This document shows, one piece after another, positions 50,054 through 59,763 of a stretch of 64,000 bases of DNA. A program made the position numbers and the translations under genes. The notes under the pieces were generated by a model. The model searched no databases and had not been told where the DNA came from. It saw only the letters and a program-made list of their open reading frames with translations. The stretch lies in assembly GCF_002261225.1 (NCBI RefSeq), contig NZ_NEVM01000001.1:806001-870000 (forward strand), written 5' to 3'. Origin of the DNA: Bordetella genomosp. 10 (GTDB taxonomy: Bacteria > Pseudomonadota > Gammaproteobacteria > Burkholderiales > Burkholderiaceae_B). Position 1 is the stretch's first letter; the number at the start of each line of letters is the position of its first letter.

Positions 50054-50923
50054 ATGGAACTGAGGCATCTGCGCTATTTCTCCGTCCTGGCCGAGGAGCT
50101 GCATTTCAGCCGCGCGGCGGCCCGGCTGTCGATCTCGCAGCCGCCGCTGTCGGTGGCGATACGGCAATTGGAGGAAAGCGTCGGCGCGCGCCTGTTCGAG
50201 CGCAACAACAAGGAAGTGCGCCTGACGGCCGCGGGGCAGGCGATGCGGATCTCCGCGCGCAAGATCCTGGCGCAGGCCGAGGAAGCGGCGCTGGAGGCGC
50301 GCAACGTGGCGGCCGGCCTGGCCGGCCGGCTGCGCGTCGGCTTCGTCGGCGCCATGCTGTACCGCGGGCTGCCGCAGGCCCTGCGCAACTTCCAGGCGCG
50401 CTATCCCCAGGTGCGGGTGACGCTGACCGAATTGAACTCGGGCGACCAGATCGCGGGCCTGATGCACGACCGCCTGGACCTCGGCTTCATCCACACCAGC
50501 CGCATGCCCGACGAGCTCGACAGCCGCCTGCTGTTGTCCGAACCGTTCGTCTGCTGCCTGCCGGCCCGGCACCGGCTGGCGCGCGGCGCCGCCGTGCGGC
50601 CCGTGGACCTCACCGGCGAGCCCTTCGTCCTGTTCTCGCAAAGCGTCTCGCCCGACTACTACGACCGTATCCTGGCCATCTGCGCGGAGGCGGGCTTCCG
50701 TCCGGAGGTGCGGCACGAGGTGCGCCATTGGCTGGCCGTGGTGTCGCTGGTGGCGCAGGGCCTGGGGGTGGGATTGGTGCCGCGGGCCCTCCAGCACTCT
50801 GCCCTGCGCGGGGCGGCGTTCCGCCCCCTGGCCGGCGTGGAGGCGCGTTCGGAAACCTATGGCGTCAGCCGGCGCGACGCGCACAATCCGCTGGTGGCGC
50901 GGCTGTTCGACGAATTCAGCTAA
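50054..50923 (+). CDS. LysR family regulator of the acyl-CoA cluster
   Basis: A 289-residue LysR regulator: MELRHLRYFSVLAEELHFSRAAARLSISQPPLSVAIRQLEESVGARLFERNNKEVRLTAAG, then an effector domain. The N-terminus is of the CatR/BenM-like type. It is divergent from the AidB-like gene. LysR proteins (ItcR) control itaconate genes in Yersinia and Pseudomonas, so it is a rival to the IclR protein for that role here. An AAGGAGG site precedes the ATG. The 3' end overlaps the convergent LprI-like gene by 8 bases. Confidence 0.95.
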   Translation: MELRHLRYFSVLAEELHFSRAAARLSISQPPLSVAIRQLEESVGARLFERNNKEVRLTAAGQAMRISARKILAQAEEAALEARNVAAGLAGRLRVGFVGAMLYRGLPQALRNFQARYPQVRVTLTELNSGDQIAGLMHDRLDLGFIHTSRMPDELDSRLLLSEPFVCCLPARHRLARGAAVRPVDLTGEPFVLFSQSVSPDYYDRILAICAEAGFRPEVRHEVRHWLAVVSLVAQGLGVGLVPRALQHSALRGAAFRPLAGVEARSETYGVSRRDAHNPLVARLFDEFS

Positions 50924-51686
50924 GGTCTCGCGCCAGGCCCCAGTCGATGCGCATGCGCTTGATTTCCCAGACCCGTTTCGCGGTCAGCGGCAGCAGGCAG
51001 CCGGCGTGCGATTCGGGGTCGGCGGCGGCACCGCACAACGCGTTGGCGCCCTTCAGCCATTTCCGCTGGCTATCGCGCAGGCCGCGCACGCGATCCGGCG
51101 CCAGGCCGGGCGCGTCCAGCGTCTTGCGGTACAGCAGGTTCAACTGGTCGTCGTAGCGTTCGTGGAGAAACTGGTAGGGCGCGTCGGGGTTCATCACGCC
51201 GGGCAGGCGGCTCAGGTCGTAGAGCGAATCGGCGTTGCCGTTGTACAGGCCGTTGTAGCCCGTCTTGATATAGACGAAGTGGCCGTCGTTGGCCTCGCCG
51301 CTGGTGCGCCAGCGCAGCAGCACGTAGTCGGTGTTGCCCAGCCGCGCCACCACGTTGGACTGGATGTCCGACACCTGCAGATGGCTGTCGGTCAGCGTGA
51401 AGGCGTAGCAGGGACCGTCGCGGTTGATGTCCTCGGTGTTGGGCAAGGGGCACTGGCCCAGCTTGATGCTGCTGCCTTCGATGGTGTCCGATTCGTTCAG
51501 GTCGACTTCCATGATGGCCAGCATGGCCGCCGCCTCGTCGCCCTGGCGCCACATATCGAGCAGGTCCAGGTTGAACAGGCCCTCGGCGCGCGCGCAAGGC
51601 ATGAACGCCGTGGCCAGGGGCAGGGCCAGGGCCAGCGTGGCCGCGGCGCGGCGCGCGGCGCGTTGCAGGAAGCCGGGAGTAAGCAT
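50916..51686 (-). CDS. Secreted LprI-like (DUF1311) protein
   Basis: A 256-residue exported protein. The start MLTPGFLQRAARRAAATLALALPLATAFMPCARA gives a signal peptide, which the longer open frame lacks. The last 100 residues have the LprI/DUF1311 pattern: LNLLYRKTLDAPGL..RVRGLRDSQRKWLKGANALCG..ESHAGCLLPLTAKRVWEIKRM. The N-terminal 130 residues form a separate beta-rich region with Cys pairs (GQCPLP and GPCYAF). LprI of mycobacteria inhibits lysozyme; that role here is uncertain. Confidence 0.85.
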   Translation of the reverse strand: MLTPGFLQRAARRAAATLALALPLATAFMPCARAEGLFNLDLLDMWRQGDEAAAMLAIMEVDLNESDTIEGSSIKLGQCPLPNTEDINRDGPCYAFTLTDSHLQVSDIQSNVVARLGNTDYVLLRWRTSGEANDGHFVYIKTGYNGLYNGNADSLYDLSRLPGVMNPDAPYQFLHERYDDQLNLLYRKTLDAPGLAPDRVRGLRDSQRKWLKGANALCGAAADPESHAGCLLPLTAKRVWEIKRMRIDWGLARDLS

Positions 51687-52172
51687 GATCCGTCCATCTC
51701 GGTTGTGGCCGGGCAAGTGTAAACGCACCGGGGACGTTGCGGCGGCGCGGCGTTCCGGATGACGGCGGCCCCGCTTTCTTGATCTGGCGCAAACAATCCC
51801 GTTTTTTCCCGCTCCCGCAAGAGGAACGGCGCTTTTCCGCCTGGGGTTGCCTGTATAGTTCAATCGCTGACTGATTAAAGAACAGTTGACTGGCGGTCCC
51901 GGGGTCTCTTGTTGAGACGACGACGGCGTAACGCTCTTCATCCTGTGCGCGGCGCCACTGCCGCGACTGTCATCAGCGCTGGCGGCTGCAGCCGCCGCAA
52001 TCCTCGGGGCAAGTCCGGCCGGTTTCCGCGCCTGGACCCGGCCTCAGTCGCGCGAGTCCAATGGGGGGCTCGCCCGCGCATCCAACCTTCGTCATTTGAT
52101 ACGACGCCGCCCGCCGCGGCCCGTCGGGTTTCCTCGCGCGTCCGTGCCGCGCGCGGGAGAGGAGTGCTTGCC
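51687..52172 (+). other. Gene-free 486-base stretch upstream of narG
   Basis: It lies between divergent genes. It holds an FNR-like box at 51779-51792 and an AT-richer patch around 51850-51890 (GTATAGTTCAATCG). The open frame through the second half has no family similarity or suitable start and is not called. It implies a long nar leader. Confidence 0.6.
51779..51792 (+). promoter_or_regulatory. FNR/ANR-like box upstream of narG
   Basis: TTGATCTGGCGCAA matches 8 of 10 positions of TTGAT-N4-ATCAA. It lies about 380 bases before narG. A -41.5 placement would put the start of transcription near 51827. Confidence 0.4.
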
Positions 52173-55100
52173 GTGAGTTTCTTTCTAGACCGTCTCAAGT
52201 ATTTCTCCCGTCCCAGGAAGGCTTTCGCCGACGGGCACGGCAGCCTCAGCCGCGAGGACCGGACCTGGGAAACGGCCTACCGCGACCGCTGGCAGCACGA
52301 CAAGGTCGTGCGCTCCACCCATGGCGTCAATTGCACCGGCTCCTGTTCGTGGAAGATCTACGTCAAGGGCGGCATCGTCACCTGGGAGACGCAGCAGACC
52401 GACTACCCGCGCACGCGGCCGGACATGCCCAATCACGAACCGCGCGGCTGTTCGCGCGGCGCGTCCTATTCCTGGTATCTCTATAGCGCCAACCGCATCA
52501 AGTACCCCATGATCCGCGGCCGCCTGGCCCGCATGTGGCGCGAGGCGCGCAAGACCATGGCGCCGGTGCAGGCCTGGCGCCACATCTGCGCGAACCCGGA
52601 GCTGTCGCAAGCGTACAAGTCCGTGCGCGGCATGGGCGGCTTCGTGCGCGCCGGGTGGGACGAGGTCAACGAGCTGGTGGCCGCCGCCAACCTGCATACC
52701 GCCAAGGAATACGGCCCGGACCGCGTGGTGGGTTTCTCGCCCATCCCGGCCATGTCCATGGTGTCCTTCTCCGCGGGCAGCCGCTATCTGTCGCTGCTGG
52801 GCGGGACCATCCTCAGCTTCTACGACTGGTATTGCGACCTGCCGCCGTCCAGCCCGCAGACCTGGGGCGAACAGACCGACGTGGCCGAATCGGCCGACTG
52901 GTTCAACTCCAGCTTCATCATGATGTGGGGCTCGAACGTGCCGCAGACGCGCACGCCCGACGCGCACTTCATGGTCGAGGCGCGCTACCGCGGCGCGAAG
53001 ATCGTCTCGGTCTTCCCCGACTATGCCGAGGGCGCCAAGTTCGGCGACATCTGGCTGCATCCCAAGCAGGGCACCGACGCGGCGCTGGCGCTGGCCATGG
53101 GCCACGTGATCCTGAAGGAATTCCATCTGGAAGGGCGCAGCGCCTACTTCCGCGATTACTGCAAGCGCTACTCCGACATGCCTTTCCTGGTGCGCCTGGC
53201 CGAGCGCGACGGCCGCTACGTGCCGGAGCGCCTGCTGCGGGCGGCCGACATCGAGGGCGGCCTGGGCCAGGACAACAATCCCGAATGGAAGCCGCTGGCC
53301 TACGACGAGGGCCAGGGGCGCGACGTCCTGGTGGCGCCGCGCGGCTCCATCGGTTTCCGCTGGGGCCAGAAGGAAGGCGGCGACCAGGGCAAGTGGAACC
53401 TGGAAAGCAAGGACGCCGACGGCGCCGACGTCGACCTGCGGCTGAGCCTGGTGGGCGTGCACAGCGACGTCGTGCCGGTCGCCTTTCCCTATTTCGGCGC
53501 GCGCGAGCACGACTATTTCCAGGGCACGGACCACGACGAGATCCAGGTGCGCAACATGGCGGCGCGCCGCGTCGCCACGCGCGAAGGCGAGGCGCTGGTG
53601 GTCACGGTCTACGACCTGCTGATGGCCAACTATGGCGTGGACCGCGGCCTGGGCGGGGGCAACGTCGCTGCGAGCTACGACGACGACGTGCCCTACACCC
53701 CGGCCTGGCAGGAGCGCATCACCGGGGTGAAGCGGGAAGACGTCATCACGGTGGCGCGCCAGTTCGCCCAGAACGCCGACAAGACCCAGGGCAAGTCCAT
53801 GATCATCCTGGGCGCGGGGCTGAACCACTGGTACCACATGGACATGGTCTACCGCGGCATCATCAACCTGGTGGTGATGTGCGGCTGCGTCGGCAAGTCC
53901 GGCGGCGGCTGGTGCCACTACGTGGGCCAGGAAAAGCTGCGGCCGCAGACCGGCTGGACCACGCTGGCCTTCGGCCTGGACTGGAACCGGCCGCCGCGCC
54001 ACATGAACGGCACCTCCTTCTTCTACGCCCATACGGACCAGTGGCGCTACGAGACGCTTAAGGTCGACGAGATCCTGTCGCCGCTGGCTGACGCCAGCCA
54101 GTTCCGCGGCTCCATGATCGACTTCAACGTCCGCGCCGAACGCATGGGCTGGCTGCCCTCGGCGCCGCAACTGCACGACAATCCGCTGGCGGTGGCGCGC
54201 GCCGCCGAGGCCGCCGGCCAGGACCCGGTGGCCTACGCCGCCGAGGGCCTGCGCAGCGGCCGCCTGAAGTTCGCCTGCGAGGACCCGGACCATCCCAACA
54301 ACCATCCGCGCAACCTGTTCGTGTGGCGCTCCAACCTGCTGGGCTCGTCGGGCAAGGGACACGAATACTTCCTCAAGCACCTGCTGGGCACCGAGCACGG
54401 CGTGCAGGGCAAGGACCTGGGCGAGATGGGCGGGGAGAAGCCGCAAGAGGTGGTCTGGCGCGAGGAAGCGCCGCGCGGCAAGCTGGACCTGGTGGTGACG
54501 CTGGATTTCCGCATGTCCACGACCTGCGTGTACTCCGACGTGGTGCTGCCGACGGCGACCTGGTACGAGAAGAACGACCTCAACACCTCGGACATGCATC
54601 CCTTCATCCACCCGTTCACGGCGGCGGTGGACCCGGTGTGGGAATCGCGCAGCGATTGGGACATCTACAAGGGCATCGCCGCGGCCTTCAGCCGCCTGGC
54701 CAAGGAAGAATTGCCGGTGGCGCGCGACCTGGTGCTGACGCCGCTGCAACACGACACGCCGGGAGAACTGGGCTATCCCTGGGAAGTGAAGGACTGGACG
54801 CGCGGCGAGGTCGACATGATCCCCGGCAAGACGGCGCCGTCGATCGCCCTCGTCGAGCGGCGCTACGGCGACCTGTACGACCAGTACACCTCGCTCGGCC
54901 CCCTGACCCGCAAGCTGGGCGTGGGCGGCAAGGGCATCAACTGGAAGGCCGAAACCGAGTGCGACCTGCTCGGCAAGCTGAACTACGTGGTCGGCGAAGC
55001 GGGCGCGGCCCAGGGCCTGCCGCGCATCGACACCGATATCGACGCGGCGGAGACCATCCTCACCCTGGCGCCGGAGACCAACGGCCAGGTCGCGGTGAAG

Positions 55101-55928
55101 GCCTGGCAGGCGCTGTCGGCCCAGACCGGCCGGGACCACACGCACCTGGCGCTGCCGCGCGAGCACGAGAAGATACGCTTCCGCGACCTGGTCTCGCAGC
55201 CGCACAAGATCATTTCCTCGCCGACCTGGTCCGGCGTCGAGTCCGACAAGGTCAGCTACAACGCCGGCTACACCAACGTGCACGAGCTCATCCCGTGGCG
55301 CACGCTCACGGGGCGCCAGCAGTTGTACCAGGATCATCCCTGGATGCTGGCCTTCGGCGAGGGGCTGTGCGTCTACCGGCCGCCGGTGGACACCAAGTCG
55401 GTGCGCCCGATGGAAGGCGTGCGCGACAACGGCAACAAGAGCGTGGTGCTGAACTTCATCACGCCGCACCAGAAGTGGGGCATCCATTCCACCTATACCG
55501 ACAATCTTCTGCTGCTGACGCTGTCGCGCGGCGGTCCCATCATCTGGATGTCGGAAAAGGACGCCGTGCGCGCGGGCCTGGTGGACAACGACTGGGTGGA
55601 AGCCTTCAACGTCAACGGCGCCCTGGTGGCGCGCGTGGTGGTGAGCCAGCGCGTGCCGGAGGGCATGACGATGATGTATCACGCGCAGGAGAAGATCGTG
55701 AACATGCCGGGTTCCGAGATCACCGGGACGCGCGGCGGCATCCACAACTCGGTGACCCGCATCGTGCTCAAGCCGACCCACATGATCGGCGGCTACGCGC
55801 AGTTGTCCTATGGCTTGAATTACTACGGCACCGTCGGCTCGAACCGCGACGAATTCGTTATCGTGCGCAAGCTGGCGCGCGTCGACTGGCTGGAAGGCGA
55901 ACGCCGGGCCGCCACGGCCGAGGCATGA
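52173..55928 (+). CDS. narG: Respiratory nitrate reductase alpha subunit NarG
   Basis: A 1251-residue molybdenum subunit that reduces nitrate at the cytoplasmic face. It follows E. coli NarG (1247 residues) end to end. The [4Fe-4S] ligands are His50, Cys54, Cys58 and Cys93; the Mo ligand Asp222 is in YDWYCDLPP. It has the NarG N-terminus without a Tat leader (VSFFLDRLKYFSRP). GTG start at 52173 with GAGAGGAG upstream; longer frames upstream are not NarG. First gene of narGHJI. Confidence 0.98.
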   Translation: MSFFLDRLKYFSRPRKAFADGHGSLSREDRTWETAYRDRWQHDKVVRSTHGVNCTGSCSWKIYVKGGIVTWETQQTDYPRTRPDMPNHEPRGCSRGASYSWYLYSANRIKYPMIRGRLARMWREARKTMAPVQAWRHICANPELSQAYKSVRGMGGFVRAGWDEVNELVAAANLHTAKEYGPDRVVGFSPIPAMSMVSFSAGSRYLSLLGGTILSFYDWYCDLPPSSPQTWGEQTDVAESADWFNSSFIMMWGSNVPQTRTPDAHFMVEARYRGAKIVSVFPDYAEGAKFGDIWLHPKQGTDAALALAMGHVILKEFHLEGRSAYFRDYCKRYSDMPFLVRLAERDGRYVPERLLRAADIEGGLGQDNNPEWKPLAYDEGQGRDVLVAPRGSIGFRWGQKEGGDQGKWNLESKDADGADVDLRLSLVGVHSDVVPVAFPYFGAREHDYFQGTDHDEIQVRNMAARRVATREGEALVVTVYDLLMANYGVDRGLGGGNVAASYDDDVPYTPAWQERITGVKREDVITVARQFAQNADKTQGKSMIILGAGLNHWYHMDMVYRGIINLVVMCGCVGKSGGGWCHYVGQEKLRPQTGWTTLAFGLDWNRPPRHMNGTSFFYAHTDQWRYETLKVDEILSPLADASQFRGSMIDFNVRAERMGWLPSAPQLHDNPLAVARAAEAAGQDPVAYAAEGLRSGRLKFACEDPDHPNNHPRNLFVWRSNLLGSSGKGHEYFLKHLLGTEHGVQGKDLGEMGGEKPQEVVWREEAPRGKLDLVVTLDFRMSTTCVYSDVVLPTATWYEKNDLNTSDMHPFIHPFTAAVDPVWESRSDWDIYKGIAAAFSRLAKEELPVARDLVLTPLQHDTPGELGYPWEVKDWTRGEVDMIPGKTAPSIALVERRYGDLYDQYTSLGPLTRKLGVGGKGINWKAETECDLLGKLNYVVGEAGAAQGLPRIDTDIDAAETILTLAPETNGQVAVKAWQALSAQTGRDHTHLALPREHEKIRFRDLVSQPHKIISSPTWSGVESDKVSYNAGYTNVHELIPWRTLTGRQQLYQDHPWMLAFGEGLCVYRPPVDTKSVRPMEGVRDNGNKSVVLNFITPHQKWGIHSTYTDNLLLLTLSRGGPIIWMSEKDAVRAGLVDNDWVEAFNVNGALVARVVVSQRVPEGMTMMYHAQEKIVNMPGSEITGTRGGIHNSVTRIVLKPTHMIGGYAQLSYGLNYYGTVGSNRDEFVIVRKLARVDWLEGERRAATAEA

Positions 55929-55938
55929 GGAGATCGGC

Positions 55939-57495
55939 ATGAAAGTACGCGCGCAAATCGCCATGGTGTTGAACCTGGACAAGTGCATCGGCTGCCACAC
56001 CTGTTCGGTGACCTGCAAGAACGTCTGGACCTCGCGCGAGGGCATGGAGTACGCCTGGTTCAACAACGTCGAGACCAAGCCCGGCATCGGTTATCCCAAG
56101 GATTGGGAAAACCAGGCGCACTGGAACGGCGGCTGGCGCCGCCTGGCCAACGGGCGGATAGAGCCGCGCCAGGGCGGCAAGGTCAAGCTGCTGGCGCACA
56201 TCTTCGCCAACCCCAACCTGCCGGAGATCGACGACTACTACGAGCCCTTCACCTTCGACTACGACCACCTGCAGTCGGCGCCGGAGCTCAAGGCCGCGCC
56301 GACAGCGCGTCCGCGTTCGCTGATCACCGGCCAGCGGATGGAGAAGATCGAATGGGGCCCCAACTGGGAGGAGATCCTGGGCGGCGAGTTCGCCAAGCGC
56401 TCGAAGGACTACAACTTCGAGGACGTGCAGAAGGACATCTACGGCCAGTTCGAGCACACCTTCATGATGTACCTGCCGCGCCTGTGCGAGCACTGCCTGA
56501 ATCCCAGTTGCGTGGCGAGTTGCCCGTCGGGGTCGATCTACAAGCGCGAGGAGGACGGCATCGTGCTGGTGGATCAGAACAAGTGCCGCGGCTGGCGCAT
56601 GTGCGTGTCCGGCTGCCCGTACAAGAAGATCTACTACAACTGGAACAGCGGCAAGGCCGAGAAGTGCATCTTCTGCTATCCGCGCATCGAGGCGGGGCAG
56701 CCCACGGTCTGTTCGGAAACCTGCGTCGGGCGCATCCGCTACCTGGGCGTGCTGCTGTACGACGCCGACCGCATCCAGGCCGCGGCCTCGGTGGCGGACG
56801 AGCGCGGCTTGTACGAGTCGCAACTGGACGTGTTCCTCGATCCCGAGGACCCCGCGGTCATCGCCCAGGCGCGCGCCGACGGCGTGCCGGAGGACTGGCT
56901 GCAAGCCGCGCGGCAGTCGCCCACCTACAAGATGGCCGTCCAGTGGCGCATCGCCTTCCCCCTGCACCCGGAGTACCGCACGCTGCCCATGGTCTGGTAC
57001 GTGCCGCCGCTGTCGCCCATCCAGGCCGCCGCCAGCAGCGGGCAGGTCGGCAGCTTCGGCGAGCTGCCGGACGTGAAGTCCCTGCGCATTCCGCTGCGCT
57101 ACCTGGCCAACCTGCTGACCGCCGGCGATGAGGCGCCGGTGGCGCTGGCGCTGGAGCGCCTGCTGGCGATGCGCGCATTCATGCGGGCGCGCACCGTGGA
57201 CGGGGAGGAGCGGCCGGCCATCCTGCAACAGGTGGGCCTGTCCGTGGCGCAGATCGAGGAGATGTACCGCTACCTGGCCATCGCCAATTACGAAGACCGC
57301 TTCGTCATCCCGACCGCGCACCGCGAATACGCCGAGGACGCCTTCGACCTGAAGGGCAGTTGCGGTTTTTCCTTCGGCAACGGGTGTTCGCCCGGCGCGC
57401 CGGCTTCGTCGCCGTCTTCGCTGTTCGGCGCCAAGCCCAAGGGAGATGCGCGCAAGACGGTCTTCATGGAAGTCGAAGTCGCGCGTACGCGCTGA
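55939..57495 (+). CDS. narH: Respiratory nitrate reductase beta subunit NarH
   Basis: A 518-residue iron-sulfur subunit carrying electrons from NarI to NarG. Cys16, Cys19, Cys22 and Cys26 form the first motif (CIGCHTCSVTCKNVW). Further clusters are in LCEHCLNPSCVASCPSG, CRGWRMCVSGCP (Trp in place of a Cys, as in the [3Fe-4S] site) and KCIFCYPR..CSETCVGR. It begins 10 bases after narG. Confidence 0.98.
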   Translation: MKVRAQIAMVLNLDKCIGCHTCSVTCKNVWTSREGMEYAWFNNVETKPGIGYPKDWENQAHWNGGWRRLANGRIEPRQGGKVKLLAHIFANPNLPEIDDYYEPFTFDYDHLQSAPELKAAPTARPRSLITGQRMEKIEWGPNWEEILGGEFAKRSKDYNFEDVQKDIYGQFEHTFMMYLPRLCEHCLNPSCVASCPSGSIYKREEDGIVLVDQNKCRGWRMCVSGCPYKKIYYNWNSGKAEKCIFCYPRIEAGQPTVCSETCVGRIRYLGVLLYDADRIQAAASVADERGLYESQLDVFLDPEDPAVIAQARADGVPEDWLQAARQSPTYKMAVQWRIAFPLHPEYRTLPMVWYVPPLSPIQAAASSGQVGSFGELPDVKSLRIPLRYLANLLTAGDEAPVALALERLLAMRAFMRARTVDGEERPAILQQVGLSVAQIEEMYRYLAIANYEDRFVIPTAHREYAEDAFDLKGSCGFSFGNGCSPGAPASSPSSLFGAKPKGDARKTVFMEVEVARTR

Positions 57496-57504
57496 GGAGA
57501 GGAT

Positions 57505-58281
57505 ATGAGTCTGTCCAACGCCACACCGGCCGCTGAATCGGACGCCACGCCGGATACAACGCCGGACACAACGCCGGCCGGCGCCGACGCCGAGCTCTAC
57601 GCGGCCCTGTCCCTGCTGCTGCGCTATCCCGAGGCGGACTGGGTGTCCGCGCTGCCGGAGATGCGCCAGGCGCTGCCCGCCGCCGCGCGCGCCGCCCTGG
57701 CGCCGCTGCTGGCATGGTTCGCCAACGCCGCCGACCTGATCGCCTTGCAGGAAGTCTACGTCGAGACCTTCGACAGCCGCCCCGCGCATTCCCTGCATCT
57801 GTTCGAGCACGTGCACGGGCAATCGCGCGACCGCGGGCAGGCCATGGTCGACCTGCGCGAGGAATACCTGGCGCACGGGCTGGCGCCCGACCCGGCCGAA
57901 CTGCCGGACTACGTGCCGCTCTTCCTCGAATTCCTGGCCCGGATCCCGCCGGCGGACGCGAGTCGCCTGCTGGGCGACGCCATCCACGTGCTGGCGCGGC
58001 TGGGCGACAAGCTGGCCGAGGCGAAGAGCCCTTACGCCTGCGTCTTCGCGGTGCTGCGCGGCAAGACCGATGTCCAGCCCCAGCCCTTGCCCGAGGCGCC
58101 GGAAGGCGGGCTGGAGGAAACCCCCGTGGTCTTCGGCCCCGAGGCCGGCGGCCCCGGCACCATGCTGCGGCAGATGCAGGGCGAGGCGCCGCTGCGCTTC
58201 CATGCCTCGGATCCGCGCGGCAAGCGCGGCGGCGCGGCGCCGCCGGCGCCGCCTGTTCAGAGCGGTCCCGCGCGGACTTGA
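57505..58281 (+). CDS. narJ: Nitrate reductase molybdenum cofactor assembly chaperone NarJ
   Basis: A 258-residue chaperone of the TorD/NarJ family that holds NarGH during cofactor insertion. Family segments: ALSLLLRYPEADWVSALPEMRQAL, YVETFDSRPAHSLHLFEHVHGQSRDRGQAMVDL and LPDYVPLFLEFLA. The first 25 residues are Thr/Pro/Ala-rich and the C-terminal 50 are Pro/Gly/Ala-rich, unlike E. coli NarJ. It lies between narH and narI. Confidence 0.96.
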   Translation: MSLSNATPAAESDATPDTTPDTTPAGADAELYAALSLLLRYPEADWVSALPEMRQALPAAARAALAPLLAWFANAADLIALQEVYVETFDSRPAHSLHLFEHVHGQSRDRGQAMVDLREEYLAHGLAPDPAELPDYVPLFLEFLARIPPADASRLLGDAIHVLARLGDKLAEAKSPYACVFAVLRGKTDVQPQPLPEAPEGGLEETPVVFGPEAGGPGTMLRQMQGEAPLRFHASDPRGKRGGAAPPAPPVQSGPART

Positions 58282-58294
58282 GGAGACCATCATC

Positions 58295-58981
58295 ATGGGC
58301 GATTACCTGCGCTACTTCTTCTTCGCGGTCTACCCCTATATCGCGTTGACGATATTCCTGCTGGGCAGCCTGGCCCGCTACGACCGCGACCAGTACCGCT
58401 GGAAGAGCGATTCCAGCCAGTTGCTCAAGCACGGCACGCTGCGCTGGGGCAGCAATCTTTTCCACCTGGGCATCATCGCCCTGTTCTTCACGCACCTGGT
58501 GGGCCTGCTGACGCCGCCGGCGGTGTATCACGCGCTGGGGCTGAGCACGGCGGCCAAGCAGGAGATGGCCATCGTGGTCGGCGCCATCCTGGGACTGGTC
58601 TGCTTCGCGGGGCTGGTGCTGCTGATCTGGCGCCGCTTCAGCGAGCCGCGCCTGCGCGCGACCTCGCGCACGTCGGACTGGCTGACCCTGATCTGGATCC
58701 TGATCGTGCTGACCCTGGGCCTGATTTCCATCCTGACCTCGCGGCAGCACCACGACGGCGGCGTCATGGTGGCGCTGGGCGATTGGGCGCAGCACATCGT
58801 GACCTTCCGCGGCGGCGCCGCCGCCATCATCGCCGGCGTGCCGATGATCTACCAGGCGCACATGGTGCTGGGCATGACGCTGTTCGTGATCTTTCCCTTC
58901 ACCCGCCTGGTGCACGTCTGGAGCGGCTTCGCCTCCGTCGCCTACCTGGGCCGCGCCTGGCAACTGGTGCGTTCGCGCTGA
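58295..58981 (+). CDS. narI: Respiratory nitrate reductase gamma subunit NarI
   Basis: A 228-residue membrane cytochrome b that oxidises quinol. Five membrane spans are visible. The four heme ligands align with E. coli positions: His57 and His67 (NLFHLGIIALFFTHLVG), His189 (YQAHMVLG) and His207 (RLVHVWSG). Start after AGGAGACCATC. Confidence 0.97.
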   Translation: MGDYLRYFFFAVYPYIALTIFLLGSLARYDRDQYRWKSDSSQLLKHGTLRWGSNLFHLGIIALFFTHLVGLLTPPAVYHALGLSTAAKQEMAIVVGAILGLVCFAGLVLLIWRRFSEPRLRATSRTSDWLTLIWILIVLTLGLISILTSRQHHDGGVMVALGDWAQHIVTFRGGAAAIIAGVPMIYQAHMVLGMTLFVIFPFTRLVHVWSGFASVAYLGRAWQLVRSR

Positions 58982-58990
58982 GGAGACGCC

Positions 58991-59734
58991 ATGATCACCG
59001 TCAACGGTACGGCCATCAGCGAAGCGGACCTCGGGGCCGAGGCGGCGCGCCACCAGGGCGCCGAGGATCCCATGATGAGCGCCGCGCACGAACTGGTGCT
59101 GCGCGAACTGCTGCGCCAGCGCGCGGCGGAGCTGGGCATCGCCGAGCCGGACGCCGAGGCCGCCGTCCGGGCGGTGCTGGCGGCCGAGGTGAAGACGCCG
59201 GCGGCCGACGAGGACACCTGCCGGCGCTATTTCGAACAGCACCTGGAACGCTTCATGACGGGCGAGAGCGTGGAGGTCAGCCACATTCTTTTCCAACTGA
59301 CCCCGCGCATCGATCCCCAGCGCCTGCGCGCCCACGCCACCGGCATCCTCAACGGCCTGCTGGCGGGCCGCGAGGACTTCGCCGAATGCGCCCGCCGTTA
59401 TTCCAACTGCCCCTCGGGCGCGGGCGGCGGCCAACTGGGCGAGTTGCGGCGCGGCGACGCGGTGGAGGAATTCGAGCGGGCTGTCTTCAGCCTGCCCGGC
59501 GACACGCTGGCGCCGCGCCTGATCGACACCCGCTACGGTTTTCACATCGTGCGCACGGGCCGCAAGCAGGCCGGCGAGCCGGGCGAGTACGAGGCCGTCA
59601 AGCCCATGATCGCCAGTTGGCTGGAGGCGGCCAGCCGCCGGCGGGCGGAGTCGCAATACCTGCAATGGCTGGTGGGACAGGCGCGCATCCGGGGCGTGGC
59701 GATGCAAGGCGCGGACACGCCGCTGGTGCAGTGA
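58991..59734 (+). CDS. PpiC/parvulin-type peptidyl-prolyl isomerase in the nar operon
   Basis: A 247-residue protein with an N-terminal helical chaperone-like part and a central parvulin domain (about 95-190): EVSHILFQLTPR, DFAECARRYSNCPSGAGGGQLGELRRGDAVEEFERAVFSL and DTRYGFHIVRTGRK. No signal peptide, so it should be cytoplasmic, like NifM. It begins 9 bases after narI and is followed 29 bases later by narK, so it is part of the unit. A role in folding nitrate reductase is inferred from position. Confidence 0.92.
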   Translation: MITVNGTAISEADLGAEAARHQGAEDPMMSAAHELVLRELLRQRAAELGIAEPDAEAAVRAVLAAEVKTPAADEDTCRRYFEQHLERFMTGESVEVSHILFQLTPRIDPQRLRAHATGILNGLLAGREDFAECARRYSNCPSGAGGGQLGELRRGDAVEEFERAVFSLPGDTLAPRLIDTRYGFHIVRTGRKQAGEPGEYEAVKPMIASWLEAASRRRAESQYLQWLVGQARIRGVAMQGADTPLVQ

Positions 59735-59763
59735 CGCATGGATGGAACCTAAAAGGAAAGAAC

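Noticed and set aside
51909..52172. An 88-codon N-terminal extension of narG
   Set aside because: It is Arg/Pro/Ala-rich without NarG similarity; the GTG at 52173 has a good ribosome site and gives the E. coli-like N-terminus.
52185..56087. A 1300-codon open frame opposite narG
   Set aside because: It is a shadow of the high-GC third-position bias of narG/narH; its translation has no family features and narG matches E. coli over its full length.
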